A DNA stretch of 64,000 nt from Plecoglossus altivelis (Eukaryota > Chordata > Actinopteri > Osmeriformes > Plecoglossidae): assembly GCA_036571765.1 (NCBI GenBank), contig BROE01000001.1:3641137-3705136 (forward strand), written 5' to 3'. A program made the translations under genes and the position numbers. The first letter of the stretch is position 1. Each line of letters opens with the position of its first letter. Under the pieces are notes generated by a model, which was not told the DNA's origin, ran no database searches, and saw only the letters and a program-made list of their open reading frames with translations. Shown piece by piece: positions 25,480 to 38,800 of this stretch.

Positions 25480-28400
25480 GGAAATGACAATGGTTTATCT
25501 GGTGACACTCACCCTCTCGTAGTATCTGATCTCATAGTCCAGGATGAAGCCGTTGGGCTTTTCAGGAGGCAGCCAGGACAGGCTGAGCGAGTCGGACGTG
25601 GACCTCATGAGGTGGACTGTGGGGATCGCTGAAGGGGCTGCGTTGGGGCAAGACGGAGGACAATGCAGGAAATGACGAGGTGTATTAATTTCCATGGTAA
25701 CGCACACACCAAAAAGTGGTGAAAATGATGTGAAAGTATTTCTGGGGAAACTAGTACTACTGGAGGAAGTTGAACTACCCTTTGTATCACCTTTACACAG
25801 CTTGCAGTACATAGCCTTGCGCGGGGCTCTAAATGAATATTTCATTGTCCTGAGTTCATAAATGGCACCCAAGCATACAGTGTGGAATACGAGAGGTGAA
25901 CATAATTGCCTTTGAAAGGTGCTGTCTTGTTTAAGTCAATGCTCATTAAGAGTCCAATTAGGTGGTAATGCCATTGATTTCCAATGTGGTGAATCCTATT
26001 GATTACCGGTCTTCACGTGACTCATAATTGCTATCCTTCACCCCGGACATTGAGGTTCATGCCTGACCTGCTTGATTGGTGGTGATGTTGACCGTGGCGT
26101 AGCTCGGTGCCGTCTGGCTCTTCCCAGACACCCCGTTGACGGCCTGGACCTCGAAGCTGTAGCGGGTGTGAGCCTGCAGATTCCTCACCACCACCTTCCT
26201 GTCGGTGAGGCCCAGGCGGCGCGGCGCGATGTCCACGTTGTCGTCGCAGCGCGTGCACGGGCTCCGCTCCCGCAGGCACTTCTTGCACACCACGTTGTAG
26301 ATGACGTCGCTCCGGCCCCCGTCGTCCGCTGGCTCCTCCCACTCCAGCGACAGGGAGGTCTCGTTCACGCTGGAGATGACGTTCTGAGGGGGCGACGGGA
26401 CGGCTGCGCGGAGAGACGCAAGCGCAGACACTTGAGCGGCGCTCTGCTGAAAGTGGCCACTCACAGTGTGTGCTCGGCTACACTCACTATGAGTGTACGG
26501 TGTCGGTGTATTCAAAATCTGACAATGCTCCATGTCCATTTCATGCACAGCTAATCCATCACTTTACACCCTAATAAAAACCCTTGGCCATGAAATAGGA
26601 ATGTTCTTGTGCATGAACTCAGTCTGCTGAATTACTGACTGAATAGCCCTACACAGCACAACGGTAGCTCCATCCACCGCGTGACTTAATGTTAATGTAT
26701 CATGTATGGAAGCTGACTCCATAGTCATGGAGCTGGGATGGAATACAACACATTTCCATTTGGGTTTCAGCCCCTCTAGGGACTAGTGACACCCCGAAAG
26801 AGCTGCAGTTCAGCTAAGAAGTAGTATTTGAAACCTGGATTTAACCGTGATAACAGCTGAGGGGGAACCAACAAAGATTGGTTCAGAAGCCGCAAAGGTT
26901 CCTTTCATCCTATAACAAGCTTTGAAGGCCCAATCAAAAACCGTCAAGCAGAAAAAGGCAGACGTATAATGTCGGAGAGAAGGCCTTTGCTAGAGGAACA
27001 CTTTCAGGGTGTCTCTCCTGCTCCTCTCGTCACGGCCAACGGCTCTCTCTCTCTGCTCTTCCATCCCCGCCATTCTGCCCCCAGCCAAGCCTGCGTACGC
27101 TCTGTCGTGTCTCATTAGAATGACAACGTTTGGAGTTCGGCCCTTGCTAATTGGGTAGCACAAACTACAACACACAAAGAGAGCCCAGACTGGCCTTCTG
27201 CTGCGCTTTCTGGTACGACGCCCTCGCTAAACATCATCGCCTCTGCATAGGCTTGGACAGGCAGGCAGGCAGGAGGTACGCAGGGCTGCGTTTGATGAAC
27301 AAAGTCCAGTTTGCGGAGTCACTTCGCGACAAGAGACCCGAGACAATCATCACAGCTTGTGTGTGTCATTTCACACATTCTAAATGCCCCGAGGGGGATT
27401 TTGGCTGGTTCGTACAACACATGTCGATTTCCATCAACACACAATACATTGGGTTTCTCTATGAGAAAGCTGTCAGTGCACACAGCCCACTGCAGCCCAG
27501 AGCAAAAACACGGATCACTGAAATGAAACTCGACATTCCACCCTTGATTGTACTGAAATCATCAAACCAAGTATAATGAAAAAAAAAACACATTGTGAAA
27601 ATAATTTGGGATTTGGAACAAATTATCCCTCATCGCTAACAAAGCTTTTCAGCAGCTCCTAGATTCACATAAGTATTACACATATATGCACTTGGAGTCC
27701 AGCCTCGGGGGTTTTCAACAAAAGCCGCTGGTCTAGACTTACTGGTGCAGGCCGATTCTGGAGGGTCGCTGTCTGCGCGGTGGAAGCCGTTGTGACAGGG
27801 GCAGACGCTCGAGCCCCTGGTGCTGGCTCGGCTGTTGGGGGGGCAGGGAGAACACAAACCTTCTCCCTGTTTCCACTTGAAGGTTCCAGGGCTGCAGGCT
27901 AGATGGGACAAGAAAACAAACGGGGCCCGTAAGAAAACCGTCAATCAAACACCGAACCATGGTCGGCTGCACAGGATATCTGACCTGGGTTGGCCTCTTG
28001 GGAGGAATACCTCGCTCACTGTTGAGGGGCGCATGCAGGGAAAGACAAGGAACTATATGTGCAAAACGTAGACACGCTATGGGCCTGTCCTTTTCCTTCA
28101 GTGAGGCAGCTGAACCCCGACTTCAAGCCGAAGGAGATCGAGAGGTGAAAGGGAAGGAGGACAAAGATGGACGGCTGGCCCTAGATTGCTCTCGCCAAAC
28201 AGACAAAGATTGAAAAACGAGATCGAGAGTAACGGGTCGCAACAGTCCATTAGTCAATGTTTGCGTGAGACTCAGACCCAACGCTGAATATAAACATTGT
28301 CCCATGCTGCATGCACAACAGCTTGATGGCCAAATAAATCCAAATCAATTCCAACTGAGGAACAGACGGTGAAGCTGGGAACATAAATAAAGGGAGAAGT

Positions 28401-31400
28401 TCGGAAACAGACCCTTCGGTAGAATCGAGATATGTGGGGATATCCTAGAGGGCTTGTGGATGGGTTTTTATTATGGTTCCTCACATTCCTGTCATGTGGC
28501 TTGAAACAAAGACTCTGGCTAACATCTGTCCTATCAGCATGAACGCTTGTAAAACCATGTTAGCAAAGGGTGTGATTAACTGGTTGGACTAAGTGGTCTT
28601 TTAGTTTGAACTTAAGCTACATCCTAATTCCCTGGAATGCCACTTTCAGTGAAATTAGTGAGGTAAGTGGGTCCTGCTCTAGCTCTTAAGCTGGCAATAT
28701 AGCCAACAGCTAGTATGATCAAATGAAAATGTGTTGTAATTCACAAAGCATTTACCGCGCCTTACACTTTAATCAGATTTATGTTTCCTTTCGAACTTTG
28801 CCTCATCCTTTTCTTTTGTTTGTTTGTTTTTTCGGTTCAGGAGAGTGCTGAATCACCATACTCCTCCTGGCTTTTAATCCATTAACCTCTCTGGAGGTTT
28901 GTCTTTCTTCAGTACAGCAAAGTTCTCCCTGGCTGTATTTTCTCTTCTTCTCCCTCTTCCCTCTTCCCTCTTCTCTCCCTCTATCTGCAGGGCTAGCCTC
29001 AGAGCAGGAAAACATGGCGGTAAGAAATGAGCCGTCTCTGTGATTAATGTTAGCCCGACAGTGTTGGCTCACGGTGGTCTGAGTGGTGTTAATGAGTGCG
29101 GCCGCCTGTAGATTAACTAACAGGAGGCCATAGAGGAAATTACACTTCCTCGTTGCCAGCCAGGCCCGGCGGCTTCAGCCCTGGAGAGCCTTTTATCAGG
29201 AGTCGACGGCGGGCTTTTAACCTTGAGCCGCCAAATGGCAACGAATGAGCTCTCCAGAACATGTTTTACACTATTTCTTGCGTCCAGGTGAGAGAATGAC
29301 TCCCCTTTCTATGGCCAATCACATCTCTGCTTTGGCAAGTCACACCTGACTGTCTCTCTCTTTTCTTCTCTATTTCTTCATCTCCCTCTCTCTCTCTATT
29401 TATCGCTTTTCATAGTACAATATATTTTCTCCTGTTCCCTTGTAATCTCTGTCTTTCACATGATCTCTTTTTCTCAGCCGCAAATCTGTTGGCTCGCTCC
29501 CTATTTTTTCCTCCGCTATCTTTTACTCACTCCCGTTCTCCTCCCACAATATTTGTATGCAGCACCTCTCTGCAACAGCTCATTAATTCATGCTCTCCTC
29601 CACCCTCCTTCACCCTATTCAAGCACTGCACAATACATACAGAAGAGAGGGCATCGGCTGAGCTGAACGCCGAGCATATAAAGGAGCTTTAGTTAAACAA
29701 AAGTCAGAAAGTATTTTCCAAACTCACTCTGGCACTGTGTGTCCCCCATTGCTGGCTCGAAGCCTGGCATGCAGGTACAGGAGCCTACAGGAACCATCCA
29801 CTCTCCGTCCCCGTTGCAGTACAGCTTCAAAGGAACCGACACCTCCTGTGCGTTGGACACGCAGGCCCCCGGGGCGATGACTAAGGACGTGGCTTCGGCT
29901 CCCGTGGCCGTCTCAGGGAACACAGCAAAGTTAGCTATGGTGGTGGAGCACTTCTTGAAGAAGACCCGGACCGATATGAGTGACATGCAGGCCCCGAGGT
30001 CCTGGAAGGCCAGGTAGAAGCCCGTCTTGGAGAGCGGGCCGAAGCTGCGGACCTTGGTGTTGATCCGACCAGCCTCCAGCAGAGAGAAGCTCTCGTCGGG
30101 GGCGATGGTGTCCACCTTGATGTAAGGGTTCTCCCTCCATAGCGGGCTGCCCTCCGTGGCAGTGTCCCCCTCCGACTCGTAGTAGAACAGGTTGAAGGTC
30201 TCTTTGCAGGAACCGGGGATGTTGGGGATGCTGGCGCAGTCGCGTACCGAGAACTTGATCTCCACATAGACGCGCAGCACGCCCTTCCTGGGAATGAAGT
30301 CAGTCCTCAGCCAGTTGTTCTGGTTGGGCTGACGCACGTTGCACACTTGGTACGTTCTGATTGGACTCATGGAGTCATCATAGCCACTCACCTCCTCCCA
30401 CTGTGGAGAGAAACAGACAAGCATCGTCAACCAGAGAGCTTGGAGGAGGAGGACTCGTACTCAAGGTCTGATTCCACAGAAAAAGAGAAAAATCGACCAA
30501 GCCTGCACAGGAGATCTGGTTTCTCAATGTCACTGTCAACTTAGAGTTCTGAGGCAGATTAAAGGGTACATTTTAAATCACAACATTTCCCATTTCTGAA
30601 CTCTCCTTCTATAATACAGACAGGGCATTATTTATTAAAAGGTCCATTTAAATGCAATGCCAAAGCTCTGATTGCATCTCAATGGTATTCTGAGACACTT
30701 CAAGTAAGGTGGCAATGTTCTTGTATTTAGGTGAACCTTCTTTTTGGGTAATCTTGTACTGCTCTAATACATACTAAACAGATCTGCCCTAAAACACAGC
30801 CAGCAAGATCATCTGCATTATGACAAAGATGTCTCATAGTCAGTGTATTATCTGCATAACTATCTGATCAGGAGTTCAAGACAAATCATTTCTAGAACAT
30901 GTCGGTACATTACTGTTTCATTTATGTCATTACTATTTATTCCAGGAGGGAATAACCTTGCAAGAAATATTGATATCACGATTCCAAAACTATATGCATG
31001 ATTTAAAGCTATTGATTAAAAAAAACTAAAAAGAGATCCGAAAATGGTTCATTTCAGCTGGAAGAAAAACAAACGCATAGCTCACGACACGTCCGGCAAC
31101 ATGTGCCTAATTTATTTCAGAGCAGAGAGAGTCCAACGTCAGATTCAAATAACATAAATCAAGTGCAACGTGTCGCTGCAATACCTGACAAAGTATGATA
31201 ATTGCCAGGCCCAAAAACGTATGGGCTTGTCATGCATTAGGAGAAGGCCGCCTTGCCCCTTGTGACGTACGACTTCTTAGGTGCAAAGACATTCTCCATG
31301 AGCCTAGAGAGAGCTGGACTATCCAAGATTGTTTCCATGGCAACCCACGGTTTCCATTGACTGACTTTGCGCTCACGTAGCAAAGACAAATTACGCTGGC

Positions 31401-34400
31401 CGGGAGTGGGGGAGGTCTGTCAAGCTGTTAGCCTTGGGGTCAAATTCATGTTGTTTTATTTTCTCATCATTCCTATAGGGAATATCAGCTGAAACCTTAA
31501 TTCCTGACTGTAATTGGCCTATGGCCCTGCATTATAAGAGCCATGTTGCTGACATCTCTTGTGTTTGTGCTGGCAGAGAATACGCTGCATATGGTTTTGA
31601 CTTTAAAATGGGAGAGCCTACTCCATTTACCACAGATATTTAAAATCCTCATCTACAAGGAACTATTCCAGCCAGCATGTTTCCCATTTGTTTTAGTATC
31701 TAAGAAAACAAACAGAGTCAACAAAGATATAAAACAGTGGGGAGTGTGTCGTTTAGGACAGGCAGGAGGGGTCTATTAACAAGCAAATGGAACAAATGCG
31801 GTGGTGAAATCGCGAAATGCAAGTCAAGACGTTGGATTTTTTTTTTAAAGCACGCACACGTATGTCCGCGGACACACACATGCACACACATGCAGGTACG
31901 CACAAACTTACCCCGCTCTCAGGAAACGTGGTCCAGGCCAGCTCTGTAGTCGCCCACTTGCTGTCCATTAGCGTCTCTGCAAATCAAAAACAGGAGGGTT
32001 GGAGCCGACAGAGAGTTTTAAGTAACTACGTCTACTGGTAGGTGGGGAGGGACATAAAACCAAAGCCATCTGACTACTCTCCTAGACCACACAGAGGGCA
32101 TCTGTTGGAAAGTAAGGGTCTGTTCTCTTTCTGACACACACACAAGCAAAGCTGATTTGATTGACAATTTGTCCTAACAGGCCCCAAATGAAACAACAAA
32201 ACCAACGGCGATGGCGCAGTTCTTCTACATCCATCAGAGTTCTGGCAAACATGTTCTGACTGCTTGGAGTAAATGACCTACGGACAGAGAAACCAACTCA
32301 ATTGTATTTCACCGTTTCACGCAGCACCCAGGGGACTCGTACGCTCCCTCAAGACTGTGGGAGGTTCGAGAGAATCACGTATCTGTTTCAAATAGGTGAC
32401 TTTTTCGAGCTGCTCTCACCTTCCAGTTTATGGCTCGTCAACAAGGTGTGAGAGGGCAGGCCAACACCAGGAAGAAACAGAGTCAACACTAGATCAATGG
32501 GCATTGTTGTCTCCGGCCAATCTCGCTGTCATCTATGTGATGGCTCCGCGAGTTTATTAACTCCAACAGGCCTGTGAGGGTCACTGTGCTGGAATATACA
32601 TACTGCCTTTGAAAGAATAGCAACAACCCTATCATTATACCTCAATGGCTCCAAATGGTGGAGTTTTCAGTTTGTCAATTCCTACAGTGCAACATTTGGT
32701 GAATGGATGTTACCAATTGTTTTGAATGCCTGAAAAAAAAGGTTTAGTCGGCACCAGCTGTTTTCACAAAGGTGATAGGAACGACAGAGGTTTGGTTGAA
32801 AGTGTGTAAAATAATGTGTTTTAATGGCAGCACAACTCTACCAGCCTCGGCTATTTGAACCATTGCAATTGTGATTGAGGTAGTGAGGAACACACATGGA
32901 CTGGAGCACGTTCCTGAAGTTTATTTTCCTCCCTCATTGACACAGAGGATGAGATGCTACGGAGCCACAAGTACCTCAGATACAATGCACTCCTTGTGAG
33001 AATGTAAACAGAATGGGCATTGAGACAAATGTCAATGGCCATTCATCATTCATGAGGCAGTGAACATTGACTTGCTGTCTCCGCATCCCACAAGCTGAGC
33101 CAGAGGGTTTGCAGAATCCAGGTTGTTTTTGGGATGTCAGATCTAATGGGCCCCATCTATGTGCCTGGAGACCACGTAGTCTGTCTACTCAAACTCAACT
33201 CTCAGCAATGCGCACAGCACCGCGCTCTAATAAGACTTTGCCCGAGCAAGTCCTCAAGCAGACACACCCAAGAACATTAACCTATGGACTGGATGTTAAC
33301 CGTAGACACTCAGAGTTCAGAATAACCGTTAATGAGCTAAATACTGCTGAGGGGGAGGCCATTTGTCTTCTGGTTCCAAACCCAAATATGGGTTTTGATT
33401 GAATAAAGCCCCAAGGGTAAATCTCTCCACTTCCAGCCCTCCTCATTGGTACAGTTTGAACTGTATTTCACTCCTTTAATTGCAATCTTGCTCATTTCTC
33501 TCGTCAAGCACAGGCCGTAGAAGAATGTGACAACACCACCCTCCCTCGTCTCTTTCTATCTCTCTCTCCAGGGAAGGAAAGCAACACTCCAATGGGGCAT
33601 CGCTGTCCTTTGAGCAACACCACGCTTGAGATTTAGTGTTTGATCACTGAAGCAAAAGTGCCATAAATTCGCTTTCTCCCTTCTTTGGGAAAAGCACAGA
33701 ACACATGCTAATGTTTTATTCACTTTGTGAGCAGTTACACCATAAAAGGAGGCCTTCTACTCATATTAATTTGACATGCACGCCCAACAAGCAAACACAT
33801 GAAATATTTAAAGCCCAACACCATCCATACTGATTGGTGTATGATCAAGAGAAGCTGTATGCTCCTCTATTAATAGACAGGCCCAAATGAGCACTTTGGC
33901 TGGAAACAGTGAGCTGAGACAAGCGTAGCGATGGCATCAGATTCCGTGAACCTCGTTTGCGGTGTAACAAGGTGAGACTCTCCACACTTCTCATTAACAA
34001 TTGTACACCAAAGTCGGTGGTGTTCCGACGTCTCTGAGCGTGTCTGACGAAACGCTCCACAAAGGCTCCCACTTACCTGGTTCAATCCGCCTTCATAAAT
34101 GTCCTCCTGGTAGTTAGCATCTGGTTTCATGCTTCAACTGGTAATTACTCATATTTACATTTTAATGTAAGGAGGAGAGATAAGACAGGCATGTTTTGAT
34201 GCGGGAATTCGTCCCTGCAATCACTTACACGGGAGGAAATGCTTGATATTAAACGTTTCATCCTCTTTGGTCATGCGTGCAAGTGATTTCTAAAGATGAT
34301 GTAATTGGTTTTCTGAGGGAATGTGGCTGGCTCTATACCATCGAAGCACTCTTTTGTTGTTACAGTGCTTGATGGAGGCAGTATGTTCGAGTGACGAGGA

Positions 34401-35888
34401 GTACTGTGAGAAAAGATTCCACAGGCTATGGAGCAATCACAGTGGCTTTGATCGTTCGCGTGGTTGACACCCCACTGGAAAGAACTTCAAGACGGACACA
34501 CCCAAGGACGCAGAGATTCAGGACCAAGCATCTCTGGAAAAAAACTCCTACTGAAGGAAGCCTTTCCACTCACTCACACACACACCTGATAACTTGACCG
34601 ACCAAATCTAATCAAACGCATAGGTCCCTTTAGGTCCCGATTGTCCGTCGACTGTAGTCGACCAACGACCTAGTCTTGTGAGAGAAACACCACTGGCTCA
34701 AACACACGGATCTCCCGCACTCCCGGCCGTACAACTGCGTACAAGCGTTAGTTAACCTCTGGTGTTGAGTAACTGAAGTTGTTGGGTTGGGAAACTGGCT
34801 GATCACGAGTCCCTGAGAGGCCGTTGAGACCAGGGAGGCTGCTGCGCCTGCATTGATTTAGTTGCTGACACCAGAATTGATGAGGGATCGTCCTGGCCCC
34901 CGTCCAGGAGAAGCAGATTGTACAGGGAAGAGGGCAGAGAGGGAGGGAGGGGAGGAGGGAGGCGGGTCGGACCAGGAGAGAAGGAGGGAGGGGAGGGAGG
35001 GAGGGAGGGAGGAAGGGAGAAATGTAGCTACAGTAGAGAAGGGTGAATGAAATGGCCCTGGTGCGGGTGGGCTGCCCCCAGAGGAAATACTTCCACTCGA
35101 AGGAGCCTGAGTCCTGGCTAGTCCGCTGACCTTCACTGCAACACTTGTCATTTAGCATGTTTCACATGCATCCCCTGACACTTCATTGAAAGATATTGAT
35201 TGGATTGTAATTGTGTGTGCGCACTCTGGTAGTGCTTGGTAATAACCTCATGTTCATTCTAATCAAGCTGTTTCTTTCAGCATGTCCAGGCAATACATCA
35301 GGAAAAACAGTGTTTATGTGAAGGAAGCTTCGAACCATGGATTTCCAGAATTAGAGCCCCTATCAAATGACAAAATGGCTTTTGATATTTTGATCAAGAA
35401 AGGTGGTATTGGTAGTCATCCTCAACCATTACAGCTTGTCTTTGTGACAAGGAAACCAAGGTTTGGCAACAGTAAAGCCAGCTGCCATGACAAACAGAAA
35501 TGGAGCAGCTTATATTGTAGACACATGGAAGATAAATACATTGGGTTATCTTTATGTGCTGCAAGCCTTCTAGATGTGACAGAAACACACACATAGGAAC
35601 ACACACACGTACACGCACTCATACCAAAAGGGAAACTTTAGGGCAAAATATGGCATGTGTATTGGCTGTGTGTATACAGTTAAATCACAATTCAAAGCAA
35701 ATCATTTTATTTTAAATAATAGAGAATAACTATCTTACCATCAGGTCAAGAAAGATATGTAAAAACCTAATTCAAACACGCATACAACAAAATGGTTAGT
35801 TGGTAATGAAACGAAAAATAATTCACGTACCTTCGACAGCAAATACCACAGGGAGCACCAGGCTGCATACCCATAGCAAGTAATCCAT
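17947..35888 (-). CDS. ephb3: Ephrin type-B receptor 3 (EphB3-like) receptor tyrosine kinase lacking the first SAM exon
   Basis: A cell-surface receptor tyrosine kinase for ephrin-B ligands, acting in contact-dependent guidance and tissue boundaries. Fifteen exons (- strand, 5' to 3'): 35831-35888, 31912-31976, 29728-30400, 27743-27898, 26068-26403, 25513-25637, 25193-25349, 24815-24923, 24585-24637, 23847-23969, 22731-22978, 21293-21508, 20874-21023, 19665-19858, 17947-18058. Phases agree at every junction, giving 2775 bases (924 residues); human EPHB3 is about 1000. Paralogue choice rests on ETLMDSKWATTELAWTTFPE, the SVPLKLYCNGDGEWMVPVG segment and EYTEKLQQY, which fit EphB3 better than EphB1, B2 or B4. 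Teleosts often keep two copies (a and b); I cannot tell which this is. No exon encoding the start of the SAM domain is visible between 18059 and 19664. Confidence 0.92.
18059..19664. other. ephb3 last intron, where the SAM exon should lie
   Basis: This 1.6 kb interval was read on the - strand for the expected 52-codon exon (start of SAM, with a DWL-AIKM-RY type core). None was seen. It contains an alternating CG/CA run (18857-18886) and otherwise unremarkable AT-rich sequence. Confidence 0.6.
19665..22978 (-). CDS. ephb3: ephb3 exons 11-14: tyrosine kinase domain
   Basis: Exons 22731-22978, 21293-21508, 20874-21023 and 19665-19858 (248, 216, 150 and 194 bases). All catalytic landmarks are present: glycine loop GAGEFGEVCRG, VVAIKTLK lysine, αC glutamate in FLAEASIMGQF, HRDLAARN catalytic loop, SDFGLSRF, activation-loop tyrosine in DPTYTSSL, WTAPEAI, DVWSYGIVMWE and the C-lobe segment HQLMLECWLKERNQRPKF. 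The kinase should therefore be active, unlike EphB6 or EphA10. The last of these exons ends DVTSIYSG with the donor in phase 2. Confidence 0.95.
22214..22451. repeat. GACA/GGCA tetranucleotide microsatellite in an ephb3 kinase intron
   Basis: About 240 bases of (GACA)n grading into (GGCA)n and ending in GAAA units, with GATA interruptions. It lies between kinase exons 11 and 12. The Cys/Leu/Ser/Val-rich frame on the - strand across it is a repeat artefact. Confidence 0.95.
23847..24923 (-). CDS. ephb3: ephb3 exons 8-10: transmembrane and juxtamembrane segments
   Basis: Exon 24815-24923 encodes the membrane span (LPLIVGSASAGLVVIVAMVV and on to the CLK stop-transfer). Exon 24585-24637 gives KKQRSSSELEYTEKLQQY. 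Exon 23847-23969 gives the juxtamembrane motif VYIDPFTYEDPNEAV, with both regulatory tyrosines kept, then FAKEIDISCVKIEEVIGAG at the start of the kinase domain. A CA microsatellite (about 24437-24520) lies in the intron just 5' of exon 10. Confidence 0.92.
24437..24520. repeat. CA dinucleotide microsatellite
   Basis: (CA)n with regularly placed CG steps (CACACGCGCACA), in the ephb3 intron between exons 9 and 10. Confidence 0.9.
25193..27898 (-). CDS. ephb3: ephb3 exons 4-7: cysteine-rich region and two FN3 domains
   Basis: Exon 27743-27898 encodes the EGF/TNFR-like Cys-rich module (CSPCPPNSRA, CPCHNGFHRADSDPPES). Exon 26068-26403 encodes the first fibronectin type III domain (NVISSVNETSLSLEWEEPAD to RYSFEVQAVNGVSGKS). 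Exons 25513-25637 and 25193-25349 encode the second (LSLSWLPPEKPNGFILDYEI, then YVVQVRARTVAGYGRYSNPM). Exon sizes of 156, 336, 125 and 157 bases and their phases follow the usual Eph gene pattern. An (ATT)22 tract lies in the intron between the last two. Confidence 0.93.
25413..25478. repeat. (ATT)22 trinucleotide microsatellite
   Basis: Twenty-two uninterrupted ATT units in the intron between ephb3 exons 6 and 7, about 35 bases downstream of the exon 6 donor. Confidence 0.97.
29728..30400 (-). CDS. ephb3: ephb3 exon 3: ephrin-binding domain
   Basis: A 673-base exon carrying nearly the whole ephrin-binding (globular) domain and the start of the cysteine-rich region. It runs from WEEVSGYDDS to CMPGFEPAMGDTQCQ. 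Conserved Eph landmarks are visible: TYQVCNV, NNWLRT, KFSVRDC, NIPGSCKETFNL, VDTIAPDESF, VRSFGPLSKTGFYLAFQD, LYCNGDGEW. The spacing of cysteines matches the family, and no disruption is seen. Long frames on the opposite strand are shadows. Confidence 0.95.
31977..35830. other. ephb3 intron 1 (3.85 kb)
   Basis: No coding sequence recognised. It contains a GGGA/GGAG purine-rich tract at about 34930-35025 and otherwise mixed sequence. The other long ephb3 introns (30401-31911, 27899-29727, 26404-27742) also show no exons. Confidence 0.5.
35831..35888 (-). CDS. ephb3: ephb3 exon 1: signal peptide
   Basis: Encodes MDYLLWVCSLVLPVVFAVE, a short hydrophobic signal peptide, then a GT donor (phase 1). 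The next residues, from exon 2 at 31912-31976, begin the mature ectodomain (ETLMDSKW). The 3.85 kb intron between them shows no other coding sequence. Confidence 0.85.
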
Positions 35889-38800
35889 TGTCATAAGCCA
35901 GGATCTTGCAACATGAATAAAGGTTTAGACTGGACTCTTACGAGGGATACACAAAGCACACATCTAAACCACCACAGGCTACGCTTTAAACTCTCCTTCT
36001 ATACATGTCCTGCGTATAATACAGTGGAATATAGTCATCCCGTGCACTATATCCAATCGTTGAATACAATTACAATCAAGATCGTTTTGTTTTTCATTCT
36101 AAGACTGAATCCATTCCACGGAGAGAATAGGTAGAGCCGTAGACTATTGCAATGCACCCTTTATCGACTAAATCGCGAGTTACTGACGCGAAATTATTGT
36201 TCAAACGCGCATCTATGTTTTCGTGCAAATAGCCCACAAAACGAGTAATCGTTCCTTCCCAAACTCTCGATAATCCACTTCTTTAACTCCGTTTAGCTGT
36301 TGCTCCTCAAGGAGTGTGCGTTGGAATGGCAATTGGGACAGAAAGACTGAGGGGGGCTGTGGGGCGTACGGGTGAGGGGTGGAAGAAGGGGGGGCTGCAG
36401 GCAGGCTTGAAGCAGCTGCCTTCTCCGAGAACATGCAAGTCACACCCTTCGAGATGTAGCGAGTGAGCCACTTTAAGGACCACAACACCTCGAACAGTTT
36501 ACCGGTAGTATAGTTCATTCTAATCGAACCCGAAATCAATTTCGACACCAAGTGAAGTGTGGATGAATCGCTGCTAAACTTAAATTCCAGCATCCGTTTT
36601 AAATGGATACATAGCGCCTCCCATGGGCTATTATTCACGTCTGATATTGTGGCTTGAATTAGGTCTGGGCTGTTAAACCCACATTTATCTGTTTTATACC
36701 TATATCTCTTTGCCTTTCAGGACAGGTAGAAGTATCCAATTGATGCAAACATCATCAACCTTATCCTACTGCTCATTTTCCTCCTTATGAGTAGTGGTAC
36801 TGTCATCCTGCCATTGCATTGTCTCTCTGGGTTATTCTTCTCTCTAAGTACATTAGACCCTTTCGCCCTCCACCCCCTCATGCTGCCACCCCATCAGGCC
36901 CCAGCAGTGTGTACAGACACACAGGCCATGGCTCACATTCAGCCCATGGTGTGCTCACACAAGGCGTCCCTTCTCAAAGCTAATTCATCTGTCTCCCCTT
37001 AACCCCCCCCCCCCCCCGCCACCCACCGCCACCCCTCTGACCCCTCCTGCCACCCAACGCCCACCACCGACTCAAGACGTCTGCACCTCCTCCCTCTCCC
37101 TTCCTGCCTCCCCCACCTACCACCACCACCACCCAACCCCTTGTGCCACCCCCCTCCTGCTTCTTTTGTCCCCCGGGCTTTGTGCACTAATTAACTACAG
37201 TTCAGTTCCCAGCAGGCTTGGGTCAGCCTTCTCCATTGAAGCGTTGATGGACAGAGTTCTTTAAACAGCCCACTATCTAAGACACTGAAGTAAAAATATG
37301 ACACTGCCCTTCTTCATTAAATCCAAGCCTCCATTGTCAGAGCAGCCATCCAAATTCTGGGAGGAAAACATCAAGGAATTTTCTGGAATCAACTGTTGAT
37401 CTGCATGTCCTGGACTAGATCAACAGTTTACAAACAGAAGATGCAGAGCATGTTGGCACATATTTGCAAAGGATTTTCCCCAGGGAAGATCTTTATGTTT
37501 TTGTCATGTTTTTTAATTCTTTCTTGGAACTGAGATTACAATCAACCAGAGATAAACTGATGTTGACCAGGAAGTAATAACATTGTATCAGGATTGTGAC
37601 GACAGGTGTTGTAAAACACGACGCTTTGGAGAGCAGCAACCTCCTACTGCAGATGAGATATCGGTTCCGCAGATGAGGAGACAATACATAGTTCACAAAG
37701 CATGGAGAGACAAGAAGATAAAGCTGGGAATAGAGAATTGGATTTGAGGTATCAGCTGTTAGACGGAGGCTAGTGAGTGGATGTGGGGAGAGACGCTGTG
37801 TGCTAGTGATAATCTACTGTTGAATAATAGAAAAACACCTTTGAAGACTACTGTGTGACACTGCTGTGAGGCTATGAAACCAGAACCAGGCCATTGAAAC
37901 ACACAGCCTACTTTGAAGACAAGGACGCTAGATGTCACAGACAGTTGAAGTCCTGGTTTTAGATTTTGTTTCTATCTAGATGACAAAGGAAAAGCAGGGT
38001 TATGGTACAAGATAAACACAGACCCGCAATAGATGGGGGGAAAAGACAAGATTCTATACAGTAGCCATTCAAAAGATAAATTAGAATGTAAATGAGAAAA
38101 TCGTAGACGCCGGTCAATTCTTAAGCTAACAAGGCCAGGAACTGTCGAATGCAGCATTGGAGTACCTCTGAAAGAAAACGAGAGATATTAGAGGGGTGCT
38201 TTATTCACTGTCAAACACTAATGATACCTGTTGTGGAAAGGCTGCTTGTTGCCGCGAGCCTGAGGGTTTGGAATCTGTTCTTTCACAACGCTTGCTCAAC
38301 TCGTTGATCAAAAACGAATTAGCCTGGCAGAACCTACGAGGCCTGCTTTCGAAAGATGAAATACAAAACTGAATGTGTTCTCCTCAGTCCAACATCTGCA
38401 CAGTAAATTGTAGTACAGATAAAATAGTGTCATTATCGCTATTTACTTTGGAATGTAAATGACTGTCCGTTTTGTCTGAGGGTATTTTCAAAGGGGTTCA
38501 GATTTTTCTAAACGGCAGACCCTAGTCCATTCAGTCCCTCCAAGCAGGAAACCTTAAAAGTACATTAATTCAACAGGAAGTGAACCACCATACAGCCTCA
38601 GGGTCCAAAGGGAAACTGCAGTGGCCTAAAACAGCTTAAAAAAGAACATGGTATTCTGGAACAAAGTCGCCCAGGCTGAGATAAGATTGAAACTACGCCC
38701 AGGTAAAATTACATCAAAATCCAGATGATTGATGATGCTTGTCTGTCATGTGACTACTTCACTTCCTTAAAGCCATAGGAATGACAGCGCATCCTGGGAC

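Noticed and set aside
36213..36638. 141-codon frame on the - strand upstream of ephb3
   Set aside because: No domain or family pattern; sits in the likely ephb3 promoter or 5'UTR. Chance frame is the simpler reading.
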